The position numbers and the translations under genes were made by a program. Positions 32,985-44,999 of a DNA stretch of 64,000 bases are shown here, in pieces; the first letter of the stretch is position 1, and each line of letters starts with the position of its first letter. Source of the DNA: Gigaspora rosea (lineage: Eukaryota > Glomeromycota > Glomeromycetes > Diversisporales > Gigasporaceae); the NCBI GenBank assembly GCA_003550325.1, contig QKWP01000217.1, forward strand, positions 13,728-77,727, in the 5' to 3' direction. The notes beneath the pieces are model-generated. The model was not told where the DNA came from and made no database searches. It was given only the letters and a program-made list of their open reading frames with translations.

Positions 32985-34699
32985 TATTTAATACATTGAG
33001 CAATAATAAAGAACTAAGTGTTTGTAATTCAAAATTCACAGCTAGTCAATTTTTATAACTGATAACTGATTATCATTGTTACATATGTACATATACAGTG
33101 TTACACTTTTAAAGATGATAGTCAGGGTTATTAAATTAGTATGAAAATATGTATATTCAAGATTAGTTAGAATTTAAATGTATAAATTTATATCCAAAAT
33201 CATGTGTTTAAGAATAGCAAAAAGCCTTTAATAAAGATTAGGAGTCATATGCCCTTTTGAATCTTCTTAAAGAATATTCATCATCCTAATACCCTGTTTA
33301 CTATTCTGAGACTATTCTAGTGTTGTGATCTGATCTCTTCTACCTGATAGTAACAAATGGAGCTAGTTGTGTGGATATACACTGCGCTTCAGTTTTTGCC
33401 TCCACATAAACACATTGATATGAAAAATAACGACTTTTAACTCAGATATCTCAAAATTTCTGATCAAGAATTAAGAACAGACATTACTGAAAAAAAATTG
33501 TAGTAAATTAGCAGGCATTTTGAAGCTGAAAGGAATTTTTGTGGAATGTTAGTAGATTCTTGCAGGAGCTCAAAAATTAATGAGAGGAGTTTGTTACACT
33601 ATAAAGATGATAGTCAGGGGTTATTAATTTAGCATGAAAATATGCTAATTCAAGATTAGTTAGTATGGTTATAAATGTATATCCGAAATCATGTATTTAA
33701 GGAATAGCAAAAACTTTAATAAAGATATACCTTTTTTTGAATCTTCTCATAAGAAAGAATATTTATCATCCAAATGCCCCGTTTACTATCCTGAGACTAT
33801 TCTTGGATTGTGATCTGATCTCTCCTGTTGAACAGTTGTGATATTTGATGTACTGTGTATGTACGTACAATCCTATCACTATATGATCTATAAAATGATA
33901 GATTGTTTATGCGTAAATGTGAAATAAACTAGTAAGATCGCAAGGACAATAGCTCAGTTACTTTACAATAAAGATGGTAAAAAAACATAACCAAGTCACC
34001 ATTGTGTATAGTATCTAAATTAATTATTATTATTCTTTTTATCATTATCAATATATCAACGTATTGATCTGATGTGACTAATCTGTCGTTTAAAAAAAAA
34101 ATCAACAGATTCAGTAAAATAAAACCTATTACCAAAGTATTACCACTATAAACTTCTGCATTAAATTTACTTTAGCAAGTTTGCATACATATTGATACAT
34201 ATCAAATATACAGTATAAGGAAACAAATAAAAATGGGATTTCTTTTAGAAATTATGCGAAATCAATTTTTGTTCAATATTACTCTGCTCAGTTTCTATTT
34301 TTTATCTGACATTGTGCAATAATTTGCATTAATCATCCTGATGTTTCCAATAGTCTATGAAGAAAATTATGGTAGCTAAAAATTAAGTTTTGTATGGTCT
34401 TGTTAATTTTTGTGGTGTGACTATTGATATACACGTGGCATATAATAACAAAATTTTATTGCTATATAGAGCTGTTAAAGTTTATTTAAAGTTTGTTTAT
34501 GTTTTAAATTAGGATTAGAAGTAACTGGGTATATAGTAAAATCGCAAAAGGAAAATTGTTCTGTTTTTAAAATACTGCCAAAATCGATAGCCTGTCAAAT
34601 CGGATAAAAAATTGGTCTACCAAGTCAGTTTCTGATATACTGTTGAACCTCCCAAAACTGATCCTGTCAAAATTGATAACCAAGTCAGTTTCTGATATA
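32985..34699. other. AT-rich DNA around a TRIM-like element
   Basis: Apart from the direct repeats annotated at 33099-33834 no gene is visible. Short minus-strand frames at 33929-34135 and 34567-34752 have no recognisable motif. Two copies of CCAAGTCAGTTTCTGATATA occur at about 34620 and 34680. Confidence 0.45.
33099..33834. mobile_element. Candidate TRIM (short LTR retroelement without genes)
   Basis: Direct repeats of about 245 bp: 33099-33354 (TGTTACACTTTTAAAGATGA ... GTAACA) and about 33593-33834 (TGTTACACTATAAAGATGAT ... GAACA). They surround about 240 bp of non-coding DNA. The TG...CA ends and a purine-rich GAGAGGAG just before the second copy fit an LTR/PPT arrangement. No TSD found. 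A simple duplication is the alternative. Confidence 0.45.
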
Positions 34700-35192
34700 C
34701 AGTCAGACCTCCATATAGTCATACCCCATATAGTTACACCTCTATTAAGCACCCAATTTGTGTGATGGACTTAAAACATAGCCGAAATCCAAAATTGAAT
34801 TAAAATAGAGTTTAAACTGAGTGAATTAAATAAAACCAATAAATGTAAAAAACCTCATTATAGTCACAAATCATTTATAATCGCTATCACTGTAAAAATT
34901 TGATTTTTAACAATTTTATTAATAAAAAACCCTCATTATAGTCACCAATTTTTAACTAAATACAGATTATAAAATCTGATTGGCCAATATTCATATTCAT
35001 GTATATTTAAATTATCTATTAAAAAAAACTTGATCTGCTTCCGGCAGCCGGGTAATTAACGCAAATACAAAAACACTGCAAGAAATAAAGTTTCTGAACA
35101 CAAACAAAACCGTAGGGGCTTTTGCCCTAAAAATTAGGAAAAGGAAGTGCATAGGGTCAAAGAAAGAAGCAGAGGTCCGCGGTTTAGAGAGT

Positions 35193-36993
35193 TTGGAAAG
35201 ACCGTATGGACCAAGATCGTTCAAGAAGCTAAAGATGGATAAGAACAATACAAATCAAAATTTAAATAAATATTCAACAACAGCACGAATGTCAGATAAG
35301 ACAGACGTCAACACAGGAGAAGAGAACAAGAAGAACTCTCCATCAAGAAACGAGATGAATGGTGAACCTAGTATTACCTCTCCTCAGATGGATGGAAGTC
35401 CAAACGCTAAAAAAACGATTTCGGAAAATTCTGGGGCAACGATCATCGAAATTGCTGGAACAATTGCGCAATCAAGCGGAACGGTTTCAGGTGACAATGA
35501 CGTGATGGAATTGGATGTAGATCCTAAGCCACAAAATGTGAATAGCAGTTTAGAATTTGAGGAATCGACGGAAGACGTACAGTCAGTTGAACCAGCACGT
35601 ACCTCCAAGAAATGGTCCAGCTTCTTTACACAGTTAAGGCGGGGCCAAGCTACTTTTTCAAATTACACACCAAGAGTGGAAATTACAACCAAGAATAATA
35701 ACGCACTCATCTTTGACATTCGTAGTCTAAATGACATACAAATGAATGACATTATCTCTACTCTATATAGCAAAATCGGCAATGATTTAGTTGGAGCAAA
35801 ACCTCATTATACTAGAGGGAAAAGAACACATTTAGAACTGGTATTTAGCAGTGAAGATAAACAGCAACATTATGCAAAGGAAGGTATCTCGCTTTTTAGA
35901 AGATCGTTATTAGGTTATATATCTACAAATTTGAGGAGAATGCATTTAGCAATAAAGGTGAGAAACATTCCAATTGGGGATAAAGACTTTATATCCAACN
36001 ACATTTAGAACTGGTATTTAGCAGTGAAGATAAACAGCAACATTATGCAAAGGAAGGTATCTCGCTTTTTAGAAGATCGTTATTAGGTTATATACCTACA
36101 AATTTGAGGAGGACGCATTTAGCAATAAAGGTGAGAAACGTTCTAATTGGGGATAAAGACTTTATATCCAACAAGTCAAAGGAAGCTTTCGGAGACTTTG
36201 GACATATTAAGTCAATCAAACCATTAGTGTATGAAGATACTCCAGTTTGCACAGATCAATGGATATTTTTATATGAAATAACAGAAGATCCGGAGTTAAA
36301 CAAAAACTTCCAAGGCATACAAGTGTATGGGGCCAAAAAGTTACGACAGAATGGAGAGCGGCTCCTAAATTATGTTTCTATTGTGATCAAGCAGGGCACT
36401 TAAAAAGGGATTGTCCACAATATAAAGAAGCAATAGAGCTTAGAAAGCAGTACAAGAAATATAAGGAAAACAAAAGGCATAAGCGAGAAAATTTAGATGA
36501 AACTAACCGAAATAGAAACAACACTGATAAGGAACAGAATAATGAAGGCAGCAAGGAATCGGACGGCCTGGTGCAAGATACTTTGGTCGGTGATGATATA
36601 GAAATGCTGTCACAAGAAGGTGAATCTCTCGAAACTATGCTAGAAGAAGACAGAAATAAGGAAAACCAACAGAAAATACAAGATAATATGTTGCAGCAAG
36701 TTGAAGCAAATACAGGCATACATCAAGAAATGCCAGTTGAACAAGTAGATTTAAAGGAAACAAATCAACAGGCACAGATAAGTACTGAGGACACAGGTAC
36801 GAACCCTTTGAACTTGGCTCATGAATTTGTGCAGACACAACTACAGGAGAGTAATGTTGAAGTACAAGAAGATAATGGCTTTACAACAGTCAAGTACAAA
36901 AAACTTAGAACAAAGAAAAACATACATTCAAATGATAGTAAATCTAGACCATATGTAAATAATAGACCATATAGGGATGGTCGTAATAAATAA
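35193..36993 (+). pseudogene. LINE ORF1 (nucleic-acid-binding, Gag-like)
   Basis: It starts MERPYGPRSFKKLKMDKNN. An acidic Ser/Thr-rich N-terminal third is followed by a domain with RTHLAIKVRN and GHIKSIKPLVYEDTPVCTDQ, as in DUF4283-type ORF1 proteins. A CCHC knuckle CFYCDQAGHLKRDC lies at about 36373-36414, with a Lys/Asn/Gln-rich tail after it. The frame passes the false 172 bp duplication (35828-36172) if that is collapsed. A real one-base shift near 36345 moves the reading from the frame ending VIKQGT to the knuckle frame. ORF1 proteins bind LINE RNA. Confidence 0.8.
35828..36172. other. Assembly junction: 172 bp direct duplication around N at 36000
   Basis: 35828-35999 and 36001-36172 are alike except for about five substitutions (for example ATATCT/ATACCT and CATTCC/GTTCTA). 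Because the copies are not identical, the joined contigs may come from two haplotypes or nuclei, or from two element copies. The offset of 173 breaks the ORF1 frame. Confidence 0.85.
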
Positions 36994-37045
36994 GTATAAA
37001 TAGACGCAGATCTGAAGGCACAAATAATCAAATATATACAATAAT

Positions 37046-37666
37046 ATGAGTAAGTATAACACTTTCAGAATTGCAACACTTAATGTAAAGGGCCTTAATG
37101 ATAGATACAAGCGTCAACAAACAATTACTTTAATTAAAACATATAAGATAGAACTAATTATGATACAGGAAACAAATTTAACTAATAATAATACAAGAAA
37201 TTTTTTGAAACAACAGTGGGGATACGAATCTATATGGACATCGAAAGTAGCCATTTTGGCTGGAAATAGAGATATTAAATTTGAAAATATTGAAGAATCT
37301 CATCAGGGAAGGGTTCTTTGTACAGAATTCTATTATAGAAAGCGATTATTTCAGGTCATTAATGTGTATGCCCCTCCGGCACTCGACGAAAGGATTCGAT
37401 TTTTTGGAACCTGGTCAATACAAAGAAACACTAATGCAGTTAATTTAGTAGCAGGAGATTTTAATGTGAATCTAGATCCAAACATAAACAGGATAAGTCA
37501 CGTGCCACCACATAATGATCCGTCAAGAGAAAAACTGAAAGAACTTACCTGTGGTATGGTAGACACAGTAGTTGCAGCTTCTCAAACGCCGTTTCTTACA
37601 TATTTCCAAAAGACAAGAGGAGGACATAATATGGCCACAAGGCTTGACTTGAAAACGAGATATTAA
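37046..37666 (+). pseudogene. LINE ORF2 N-terminal: APE-like endonuclease, C-terminally deleted
   Basis: MSKYNTFRIATLNVKGLND starts the domain; IMIQETNL carries the catalytic Glu, VINVYAPP and LVAGDFNVNLD carry the active-site Asp/Asn. The frame runs out after GGHNMATRLDLKTRY. The expected SDH box, with the catalytic His at the domain end, is absent, and downstream coding resumes in another frame (ENEILRKEIV, 37651). About 50-70 codons appear to be deleted at 37645-37655. It nicks target DNA to prime reverse transcription; here inactive. Confidence 0.85.
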
Positions 37667-40344
37667 GAAAAGAAATTGTTGCGGAAATACGAACAGTCAC
37701 AGACCTGGAGAGTTGGGATTACTGCAAATGCAAAATACAATCATTAATTAGAGCTAGGGGGCCTCTTAAAGCTCCAGAAAGTAATATTCAAAGATTGAGC
37801 AGGAAAATTAATATACTAGAAAAGAAGATCGCAAGAGACCAGAACCTATCTGATCTACAAATAGTAAATGAAAATCTAAAGAAAAGCCTTCAAAATGAAC
37901 TTCAGAATCTAGCTGATAAATGGCAGGTGCGTTTTAACGCAAGGTGGATCGAACGAGGTGAGAGATCGACAAAGTACTTCTACTCCAGGTTTAAGAGTAG
38001 GCATAACACAGCAGCTATAGACAAGATTAAAATTCCCAATAATGCAGGGACGTCAAGCTCAATCGAAGTACTGCATTACATCAAAGAATATTACAGTCAT
38101 ATGTACCAATCAGAGCCAATTAAGGCAGAGGCCATGAACAGAATAACAGAAGGTCTTCCACAAGTAGAAATATCGGACAATCAAAATCTAATTAAATATA
38201 TTACAAAGGAAGAGATAATCGAAGCAATACGATGCCTTCCTAATAACAAGGCCCCAGGGACAGACGGTATCACCTATGAATTCTATAAAGAGTTAATAGA
38301 AGAAAGTAGTTCAGTTTTTGAAAAAATCTTTAATGACGTAATTGAAAAAGATAAAATGCTCAGCTCGTGGTATAAAAACGTGATAACATTGATTCCAAAA
38401 AAATCGGAAGAATTAGAAGATGTTCGAAACTGGAGGCCTATTTCTTTAACGAACTGCGATATTAAAATATTAATGAAGATCCTAGCTAACCGTCTTAACA
38501 ACATCTGTCAGAAAATAATCGGTACTTACCAGCAAGGTTTTATTAGAGGGATGTTGATCTTGGAGTCTGTAATGGACATTATGTCTGTTATGAGGAATCA
38601 AAGCGATCAAACACAGCAAGGTTGGATGTTGTTTTTGGATCAACAAAAAGCCTTTGACTGTGTTAACCATACATATTTACAAGAGGTATTAACAAAGATG
38701 AAGTTCGATCCAAAATTTATACAAACAATTAGTACATTATTTTCAGAACAAACTGCATTTATAGCAGACTCGGGAGTAATATCAGAACCGTTCAAAGTAA
38801 GTCGTGGAGTAAGACAGGGTGATTCACTCTCACCTCTTCTGTATATAATAGCTTTTGAACCTTTCCTTAGATCGCTCGAGAAAAACTTAAGGGGAATAGA
38901 TTTAAATCAGCAGTCAAATCAACAAAGGTTTAAATTAACAGTCTACGCAGATGACCTCACAATAAGCATAGCTTCATATGCAGAATGGAATGTTGTTACC
39001 AAATTGATTCAAGAGTATGAGGAGGCATCCAATGCTAAAATTAATAAAACCAAATCAGTGTTAGTACCATTAACATATAATGCCTGACATATAGAACATC
39101 TTGAGGCAAAAAAATTCAAAATGTTATCAGATAATGAACCGGTAAGAGCACTAGGATACGAGTTGGACTCGCAAGGGAGAATAAGTAAAAACACTTGGCC
39201 GGAGATGATATTAAAAGTTAAGGCTATGCTAGAAAAACTATCGCAGCGTAACCTGTCCATCAAGGGCAGAATTTTAATAATTAAAACTTTGGTTTTATCA
39301 AAAATTTGGTATGTTGCATACCTTGCACCTCCGAGTAGGAAACAACTTACAGAAATTGACAATCTTGTAAGGGGCTGGATTAAAAACTCCTGTAAGATTC
39401 TCCCAAGATACTCGATTCTACAGCAAGATTATAAATACGGTGGTCTAAATGCACCGATAATAAAGGACCTAGTGGATGCGAGATTAATTACTATTTTTAT
39501 AAAATTACTTACAAGTAACAACTGCTGGGCAAAGACAGAAAGAGAGCTAATTAGGGTGGAGCTACAAAACAAAAAGAACATCACGGCAATAAAGGCACTA
39601 AATGAGGTTCCGGTAAAAAACAGAGCTTGGCCAGAGTACTGGAAACCTTTTATTATAGCGTGGAAAAGAATCGGGGGTTCCATAAATCAAGATGTGGATA
39701 TGTGGCCCTGTGAACCAGAAGACATTAAAGTTGCTAACGTACCGGGTAACGAATACACAGTGCAGAAGGGAGTTGCTTTTTTAAAGAATAAATCTTTGTC
39801 GACGGCTATACAGAAGCAAGAAAACAATAATGGGGTAAATAGTGACTTATGGAAATGGTCAAAGATAAAATGGGTTAACAACAAGCGGAAAGATATTTTT
39901 TGGCGGTATTGCCATAAATCGTTGCCACTAGGATACAGGCTAAAATATATAATACCAAATTATGATGGTACCTGTCCGATGTGCTCTGAAGAAATCCAAA
40001 CCAATGAACATTTTGGTGTAAACTGCAAAAATAGTAAAATCATATGGGAAACGGTATACTCATACATAAGCCCAGAGGAGACCCCTCCGAGAACCTACGA
40101 GGAAACCATCACGGTATCAAACGTTAGAGACGCGAGTAAGAAGGAAATAGCGAGATGGTCACATGTTAATGTGTTATACGAGATTTGGTTTTGTTATACC
40201 CAGGCTAGATGGGGCGGAAAACTAATACCAGAGCCTGTGATTCCCATAATCGTTAGGAATAGAATTGAGAAGGAGTTCAAAATATTAAAGCATTGTAATA
40301 TGTATAAGAGAACAGAGGGTGGTATACACAACTTTAATAAGTAG
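37651..40344 (+). pseudogene. LINE ORF2: reverse transcriptase and C-terminal zinc finger, one TGA
   Basis: One frame from 37651 to 40344 with a single stop, TGA at 39085-39087 (TGG to TGA likely: AxHIEHLEAKKF). RT motifs: NNKAPGTDGITYEFYKELI, NWRPISLTNCDIKILMKIL, MLFLDQQKAFDCVNHTYL, SRGVRQGDSLSPLLYIIAFE and the catalytic TVYADDLTISIA. The region after RT ends with a zf-RVT type finger CPMCSEEIQTNEHFGVNC (about 39973-40026). The order EN-RT-zinc finger places it in the L1/Tad-like group of LINEs. AATAAA lies at about 40371, before the poly(A). Confidence 0.9.
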
Positions 40345-40464
40345 TAGATAAATAATATGTAATATGTAATATAATAAAGTACACCATCCGGCGTCCCATA
40401 GTAGGGGTTTATATTAAAAAAAAAAAAAAATTATCTATTAAAGCTTCTTAAAGGTTTGATAGCA

Positions 40465-40775
40465 AATAACTTTTGATCAACTGGCCCGATTTGGATGAAA
40501 CAACTGCCAAAATGTTCATCTCAATAAGATGATTCTAATGAGCCCAAAATTGTTTAAATTGAATCACACGCTCCTGAGATCGTTAAGGATTTGTATCACT
40601 TTACATGTTTAAAAATTGATTAAATTTAAACATCTGAGTGAAAAATCTTAATAATCTTAGCATTTTGTAATTAAATTTGGATGATTTTTGACTCTTTAAG
40701 AATCACCTCATTGAGTCAAACACTCTGGTAGTTGTTTTTATCCAAATTGGGCACTGGATTAAATTTTTTAATAGT
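40465..40775. mobile_element. Foldback element, ~310 bp
   Basis: Left arm AATAACTTTTGATCAACTGG then CCCGATTTGGATGAAACAAC; right arm is its imperfect inverse ending GGGCACTGGATTAAA; centre near 40620. Arms share the template of the elements at 51114, 60680 and 61010 (AACTTTTGATC-TGG-CC and CCAAAATG-CTCAAT-AGA). Confidence 0.7.
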
Positions 40776-41156
40776 ATTTCAAATACGCGCAAATATATTA
40801 CTTATTGGCCTTTGGTCACATAACCATAATGAGGTGTTTTATTTATAATCACACCTCTATACAATCACCAAAATAGGTGCGATCAGTGTCTGAAATTCAA
40901 TTTTTAAATTAGTTGCGGGCAGCAACTAAATAAAAAAAAATAGTTGCGGATTATAAGAATTTAAAAAAATATAGTTGCGTGTATAAGCATTTAATCAAAA
41001 TTTATAAGTAAAATTTGCAAATTTATGTGCGGAATTTGCATATGCACTTCAGGTTTTGGTTGCGGAAATTTAAAATTTGTTGCAGTCCGCAGACTCCACA
41101 ACCCAATTTCAAACACTGGGTGCGATGTACTTGGTGATTATAGAGAGGTCCGACTG

Positions 41157-42640
41157 TATAAATCTAATAATTTACAGTAATAATTATTACTGTATACAAG
41201 TTATAGGATTAAGCATGTGTAGCCAGTCCTGACTATGCATGTTGTAGAAACTATTTCAGCTCAGCTGATAGTATTTTGGCTCTGATTTTTAATATGAGAT
41301 TGCTGATATATTTTAGAGTTTTCATATCCGAATTCAATGCTAAAATATATTCGTCAAAACCGAAATAGTATATATAACATGTATAAGTCTAATACAATTT
41401 CAAAGTTTACTTGAAAATTCATATTTCCACGCTCCTGGTTTGCGCAATTGCGTTGCGCAACTACTTAGATACATGCGTAAGTGATTGCTACACGGTGACT
41501 ACGTAACATCAATCGCGAGATGATTTCGTAAACCAATAAGATAATCACAAGTACGTATGATATAATCGATAACTTATATCATTTCACGAAATAGGAAATA
41601 CTACGTTGAATCTTGTGATTGGTAAATAGTGTGATGGACAGGCGTTTGTGTTTCAATATAATCAATAGTTTATTTAAGTTATAAGATGCTTTATTTGGAT
41701 TTTTGATTAGTAACAAACAAAATCCCGTACTGATGGGAACCTCAAGCTGATTTCTCATGATAATTGATCCTTGATTAATCCATAACTTTGGTTTCGGCTT
41801 ACCTAATATTGATCCTTAAAATTATACATTACTGCATCTACGCGAAATAATGTCCATGAGCGTTATTTGAGACACCTAATTTTAAGAGAGCAAAACAAAA
41901 GAATTTTTTAACATAAAATTATAATCGTACTTAATTAGTTAATTAATTATTGTTGCAGATCATAATGAATCAGATCATTGTGAAATTTAGGGTCCTAATT
42001 TAAAAATATGTGACCTAACCAAAATCCACTTATACTCTTTCATAATAATTCTAGCCCTAAACCCTAACTTAACTATGAAAAAAAATTAACAAAAAGGCCC
42101 AAAAATTTTAGAAATCGGAATAAAATAAGTTTAAAGTTCAATACGATCTGATTTCATTATGCTGTCACAATTATTAGCTCACTTTGAATTACTTGTTTGA
42201 AAAAATGTCCTCAGGAGTTATTTGCGAGATATTTGGTTGAAAAATTTTACTAAATGAACGTAGCTAATTTTTATGCAAACTATTCCCGATTCTCTGCTGC
42301 TTTTTTTTTTTTTTTTGAATTTTATGCTCCGTATTGATCTAATGATCAAGCTGAGAGTTTCCAAATTTTTATGGCATAGCATTATATTTGACAGTAACTA
42401 TAGTTTTTAGAACCCTATAAGGATCGATACGTAAATCGACTTTTTCTCATCCCATCAGGATGATACTGATAATCCATCAGAATAGTATTTTTTGCAGTAA
42501 AAAAATGTTGCTAGAAAAAGCGCTTACTTCATATTGAAACTCTGAGCAATGCTATGATGGTATTAACTAAAATTTTTATTATAAATTTAAAAAATAAGTG
42601 ATATTTTCGTAAGGAGTATTGATATTATTTATTGCTTATA
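41157..42640. other. AT-rich DNA, no gene
   Basis: It contains one GCGCA hairpin repeat (41430-41466) annotated with its partner at 44447, and a T-run at 42300-42316. No coding frame is supported. Confidence 0.5.
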
Positions 42641-44493
42641 ATTTCAATAGATTATGCGATCTTCAACAATATTATAATTCCTAATATAATCCCAATTATA
42701 AAGATTTAAGGTGACTAAAGTAGTATTTTTACGAAGAGCCTCCACGAAAATTTCTATTCCTTTAGAAGTAATATTATTGTAAGAAAGATCTAAATTAGTT
42801 AGAGTGGTATTTTTATAAAGTGCTTTTGCAAATTCTTTCCCTCCTTCGTCCCCAATATAATTAATACTAAGATTTAAAGATCTTAAAGTAGTATTCATAT
42901 AAAGCACCTCTGCAAATGCTTTTCCTCCTTCATTATTAATATTATTACTACTAAGATTTAAAGAGGTTAAAGTAGTATTTATATGAAGTATCTTTACAAA
43001 TGCTTTCACTCCTTCATTTCCAATATAATTACCACTAAAAATTAAAGAAGTTAGAGTTGTGTTCTTACAAAAACTCTCTGCTAGTGCTTTTCCTCCCCAA
43101 GAATCAATAAAATTGCAAGAAATATTTAAAGTAGTAAGTGTATTATTTTTGCAAATATATTCAACCAATTCTTTGGTTTCTTCAGAGTTAAAATTATTTT
43201 TAACTAAATCTAGAAGGATAATATTATTTCTACAACAGAGATTTTTAAATACTTTATAATAAATAATTCCACTAACTTTTAAACATTTCAGCTCCTTACT
43301 TGTTCGTAGAAACATTGCAATTAATGAATTTTTAACAGCAATTGCAAGCTTATCATCTTCCCAATCTCCCCAACAAGGTTCGTCATAACCATTATAATTA
43401 AGCCAATTTATAACTCCATTTTCCAAATCATCAAAAGAGCTATCCATATTATCAAAATTGCAAACCGATTTAATATAACTTGTATATTCAAATAACTGTT
43501 ATTGATAAATTGGAAGGATAATTTTAAAAGGTATTAATAACTCTTGTTCATCAGAATTTAATGACAAGAAACATGTATTTATAAATTTTCTATTGCTTAA
43601 TTTGGTGGCTATTTCACTCCATAATATTGGCACAGTAATTCTACACCAATGACGGTTTACAAGAAGGCATGAATATAAACTTTTATAGTCAAACCGCAGA
43701 TAATCAAATATTTTGAAAAAGCATTCGTTTGGTGGGTTTATCATTTTAAAGGGTAAAGATGAAAACGTTCTAGTATCTGGTATATATGTTATAAGTACGT
43801 GTAGGAGTGGATTTGGAATTTCCTAATTAAATTAAGGTTGGGTAATGGGTGTGAATACACGTATGATAAATTCAACCTTAAAACGATGGTTTTATATAAA
43901 AATCCTGAATCAATTTCATTTGTACTTCAACCCGTAGATCTTTTCGTCATTTGGCATTCCATTCGTAACATTGATCTTTTTCGTTATCCAAATTCGTCAC
44001 CATCAGCACGTAGATCTTTTCGTCATATGGCATTCGCGACCGTTGATCACTTCTTTTTTTTTTTTATCGGTTCGAGCATCATTAGTTAAGATCATCAATG
44101 GAAATAAACAAATGTGTATAAGTTTGCAATGGTGATCCCGTTTTATCGCTTATCATCATGTACAGCCTTACGTTTTTGAGAATTTTCTTGAAAATGGTTG
44201 GAATATCTCTTCGAAAAAGTATATTTGTTTCTAAACCGTTTACACTTTTTGTTTCTTCCTGTTTGTTCTTTGTTTGCATCGTTAATAAAGTCCATACCAG
44301 GAACGGAGTGCATGCTTAAGCGTAGGGTGTCTGGCACAGCAAAAAAAATTGGCATACCACGTGGCATTAGGGTGTTACCTCAACTAATAAAATCAAACAT
44401 AGTCGGGGTAACATATGAAGTTCATTAATTTCGGATTTATTAATAAGTAGCTGCGCAACGCAGTTGCGCGAAACCAGGAGCGAGGAAATTAGT
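41423..44493. repeat. ~45 bp inverted repeats 3 kb apart around the F-box/LRR gene
   Basis: Left: ATTTCCACGCTCCTGGTTTG then CGCAATTGCGTTGCGCAACT (about 41423-41466). The right-hand copy (about 44447-44493), inverted, reads ATTTCCTCGCTCCTGGTTTC then GCGCAACTGCGTTGCGCAGC. Each contains a short hairpin (TGCGCAA-TTGCG). A related plus-strand copy (TCCTGGTTTTAGCGCGACTG) is at about 26758. They may be the ends of one 3 kb unit or two independent insertions of a short dispersed repeat; no TSD seen. Confidence 0.6.
42644..43744 (-). pseudogene. F-box / leucine-rich-repeat protein with one nonsense codon
   Basis: Minus-strand frame from MINPPNECFFKIFDYLRFDY (F-box, residues about 1-45, including LVNRHWCRITVPILWSEI), through a linker (EYTSYIKSVCNFDN, WLNYNGYDEPCWGDWEDDK) and into five to six 28-residue NLRC3/RNI-type repeats. 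Each repeat has the pattern KNTTLTSLNLSxNxI-GxEGGKAFAEAL. It ends at 42644. TAA at 43499-43501 (CAA to TAA: IYQ-stop-QLFEYTSY) splits it; both halves are in the same phase, so no indel. F-box proteins bridge Skp1/cullin to substrates recognised by the repeats; such genes are greatly expanded in Glomeromycotina. It may be a recent pseudogene or carry a base error. Confidence 0.85.
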
Positions 44494-44622
44494 ACACTAT
44501 GATGCTAGATACTATGTATAGATAGAATCATCTAACAAAATTTTTCCTAAACGCCTATTAGATTCTGATAATATATACATTATTTAATTCTTGCAACCAT
44601 CCGGATATTCTAGTTGGCTATT
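43745..44622. other. Intergenic, two ~75 bp tandem units
   Basis: GTAGATCTTTTCGTCATTTG at about 43936 and GTAGATCTTTTCGTCATATG at about 44010 begin two similar units ending in GTTGATC/ATTGATC. A segment at 44340-44420 recurs inverted at 47833-47905 (ACTATGTTTGATTT and GTTGAGGTAACACCCTAA). No supported gene. Confidence 0.5.
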
Positions 44623-44999
44623 TGGGTTGTGGACTAGGAAAACCCGCCTTTGACACTTTTTCAACAATTTTGGGACTTTGATTCAAATTAAAGCGCTGGT
44701 TTCTATCTACACGTATTTTACTTTTTACCCTATGTTGATATAATAAATTATCGTGATTTTTTAATTTGAATGTTAAACCAATTTTTTAACGATCGTTTTC
44801 TAAAAATAGATCTACAACCAAAGATTGACGACTCAATTAAATTAGATTGGTCAATCCTGCAATCAGTGTTTCATAATCATATGACATTGTTTATTCAATA
44901 ATTGATACTTAAAAAAATTTAGGTTTCACAACAAATAATCGCCATTTTCTCAAAACGGAAAACCCCCTTCAAAGACGGGTTTTCCTAGTCTGCAGCCCA
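44623..44999. mobile_element. MITE-like element, ~377 bp with ~30 bp TIRs
   Basis: Left GGGTTGTGGACTAGGAAAAC + CCGCCTTTGA; right end is its near-perfect inverse (TCAAAGACGGGTTTTCCTAG then TCTGCAGCCC). Non-coding interior. Confidence 0.7.

Larger units (their letters stand above)
35009..40442 (+). mobile_element. LINE (non-LTR retrotransposon) with 15 bp TSD and poly(A)
   Basis: AAATTATCTATTAAA occurs at 35009-35023 and 40428-40442, bracketing the element; poly(A) at about 40416-40430 precedes the second copy. Two ORFs: ORF1 with a CCHC knuckle and ORF2 with APE-type endonuclease, RT and a C-terminal zinc finger. It is full-length at the 5' end (170 bp leader). Damage: ORF2 deletion removing the end of the endonuclease, one in-frame TGA, one shift in ORF1, plus a false 172 bp assembly duplication in ORF1. 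Confidence 0.95.
34700..41156. mobile_element. pogo/Tc1-like TIR element (non-autonomous) split by a LINE
   Basis: The left end CAGTCAGACCTCCATATAGT and inverted right end CAGTCGGACCTCTCTATAAT are flanked by TA on both sides (34698-34699, 41157-41158). Without the LINE, about 1 kb remains. Internal arms repeat CACCTCTAT-like tracts. No transposase. A palindromic element (40465-40775) also lies inside. Confidence 0.55.
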
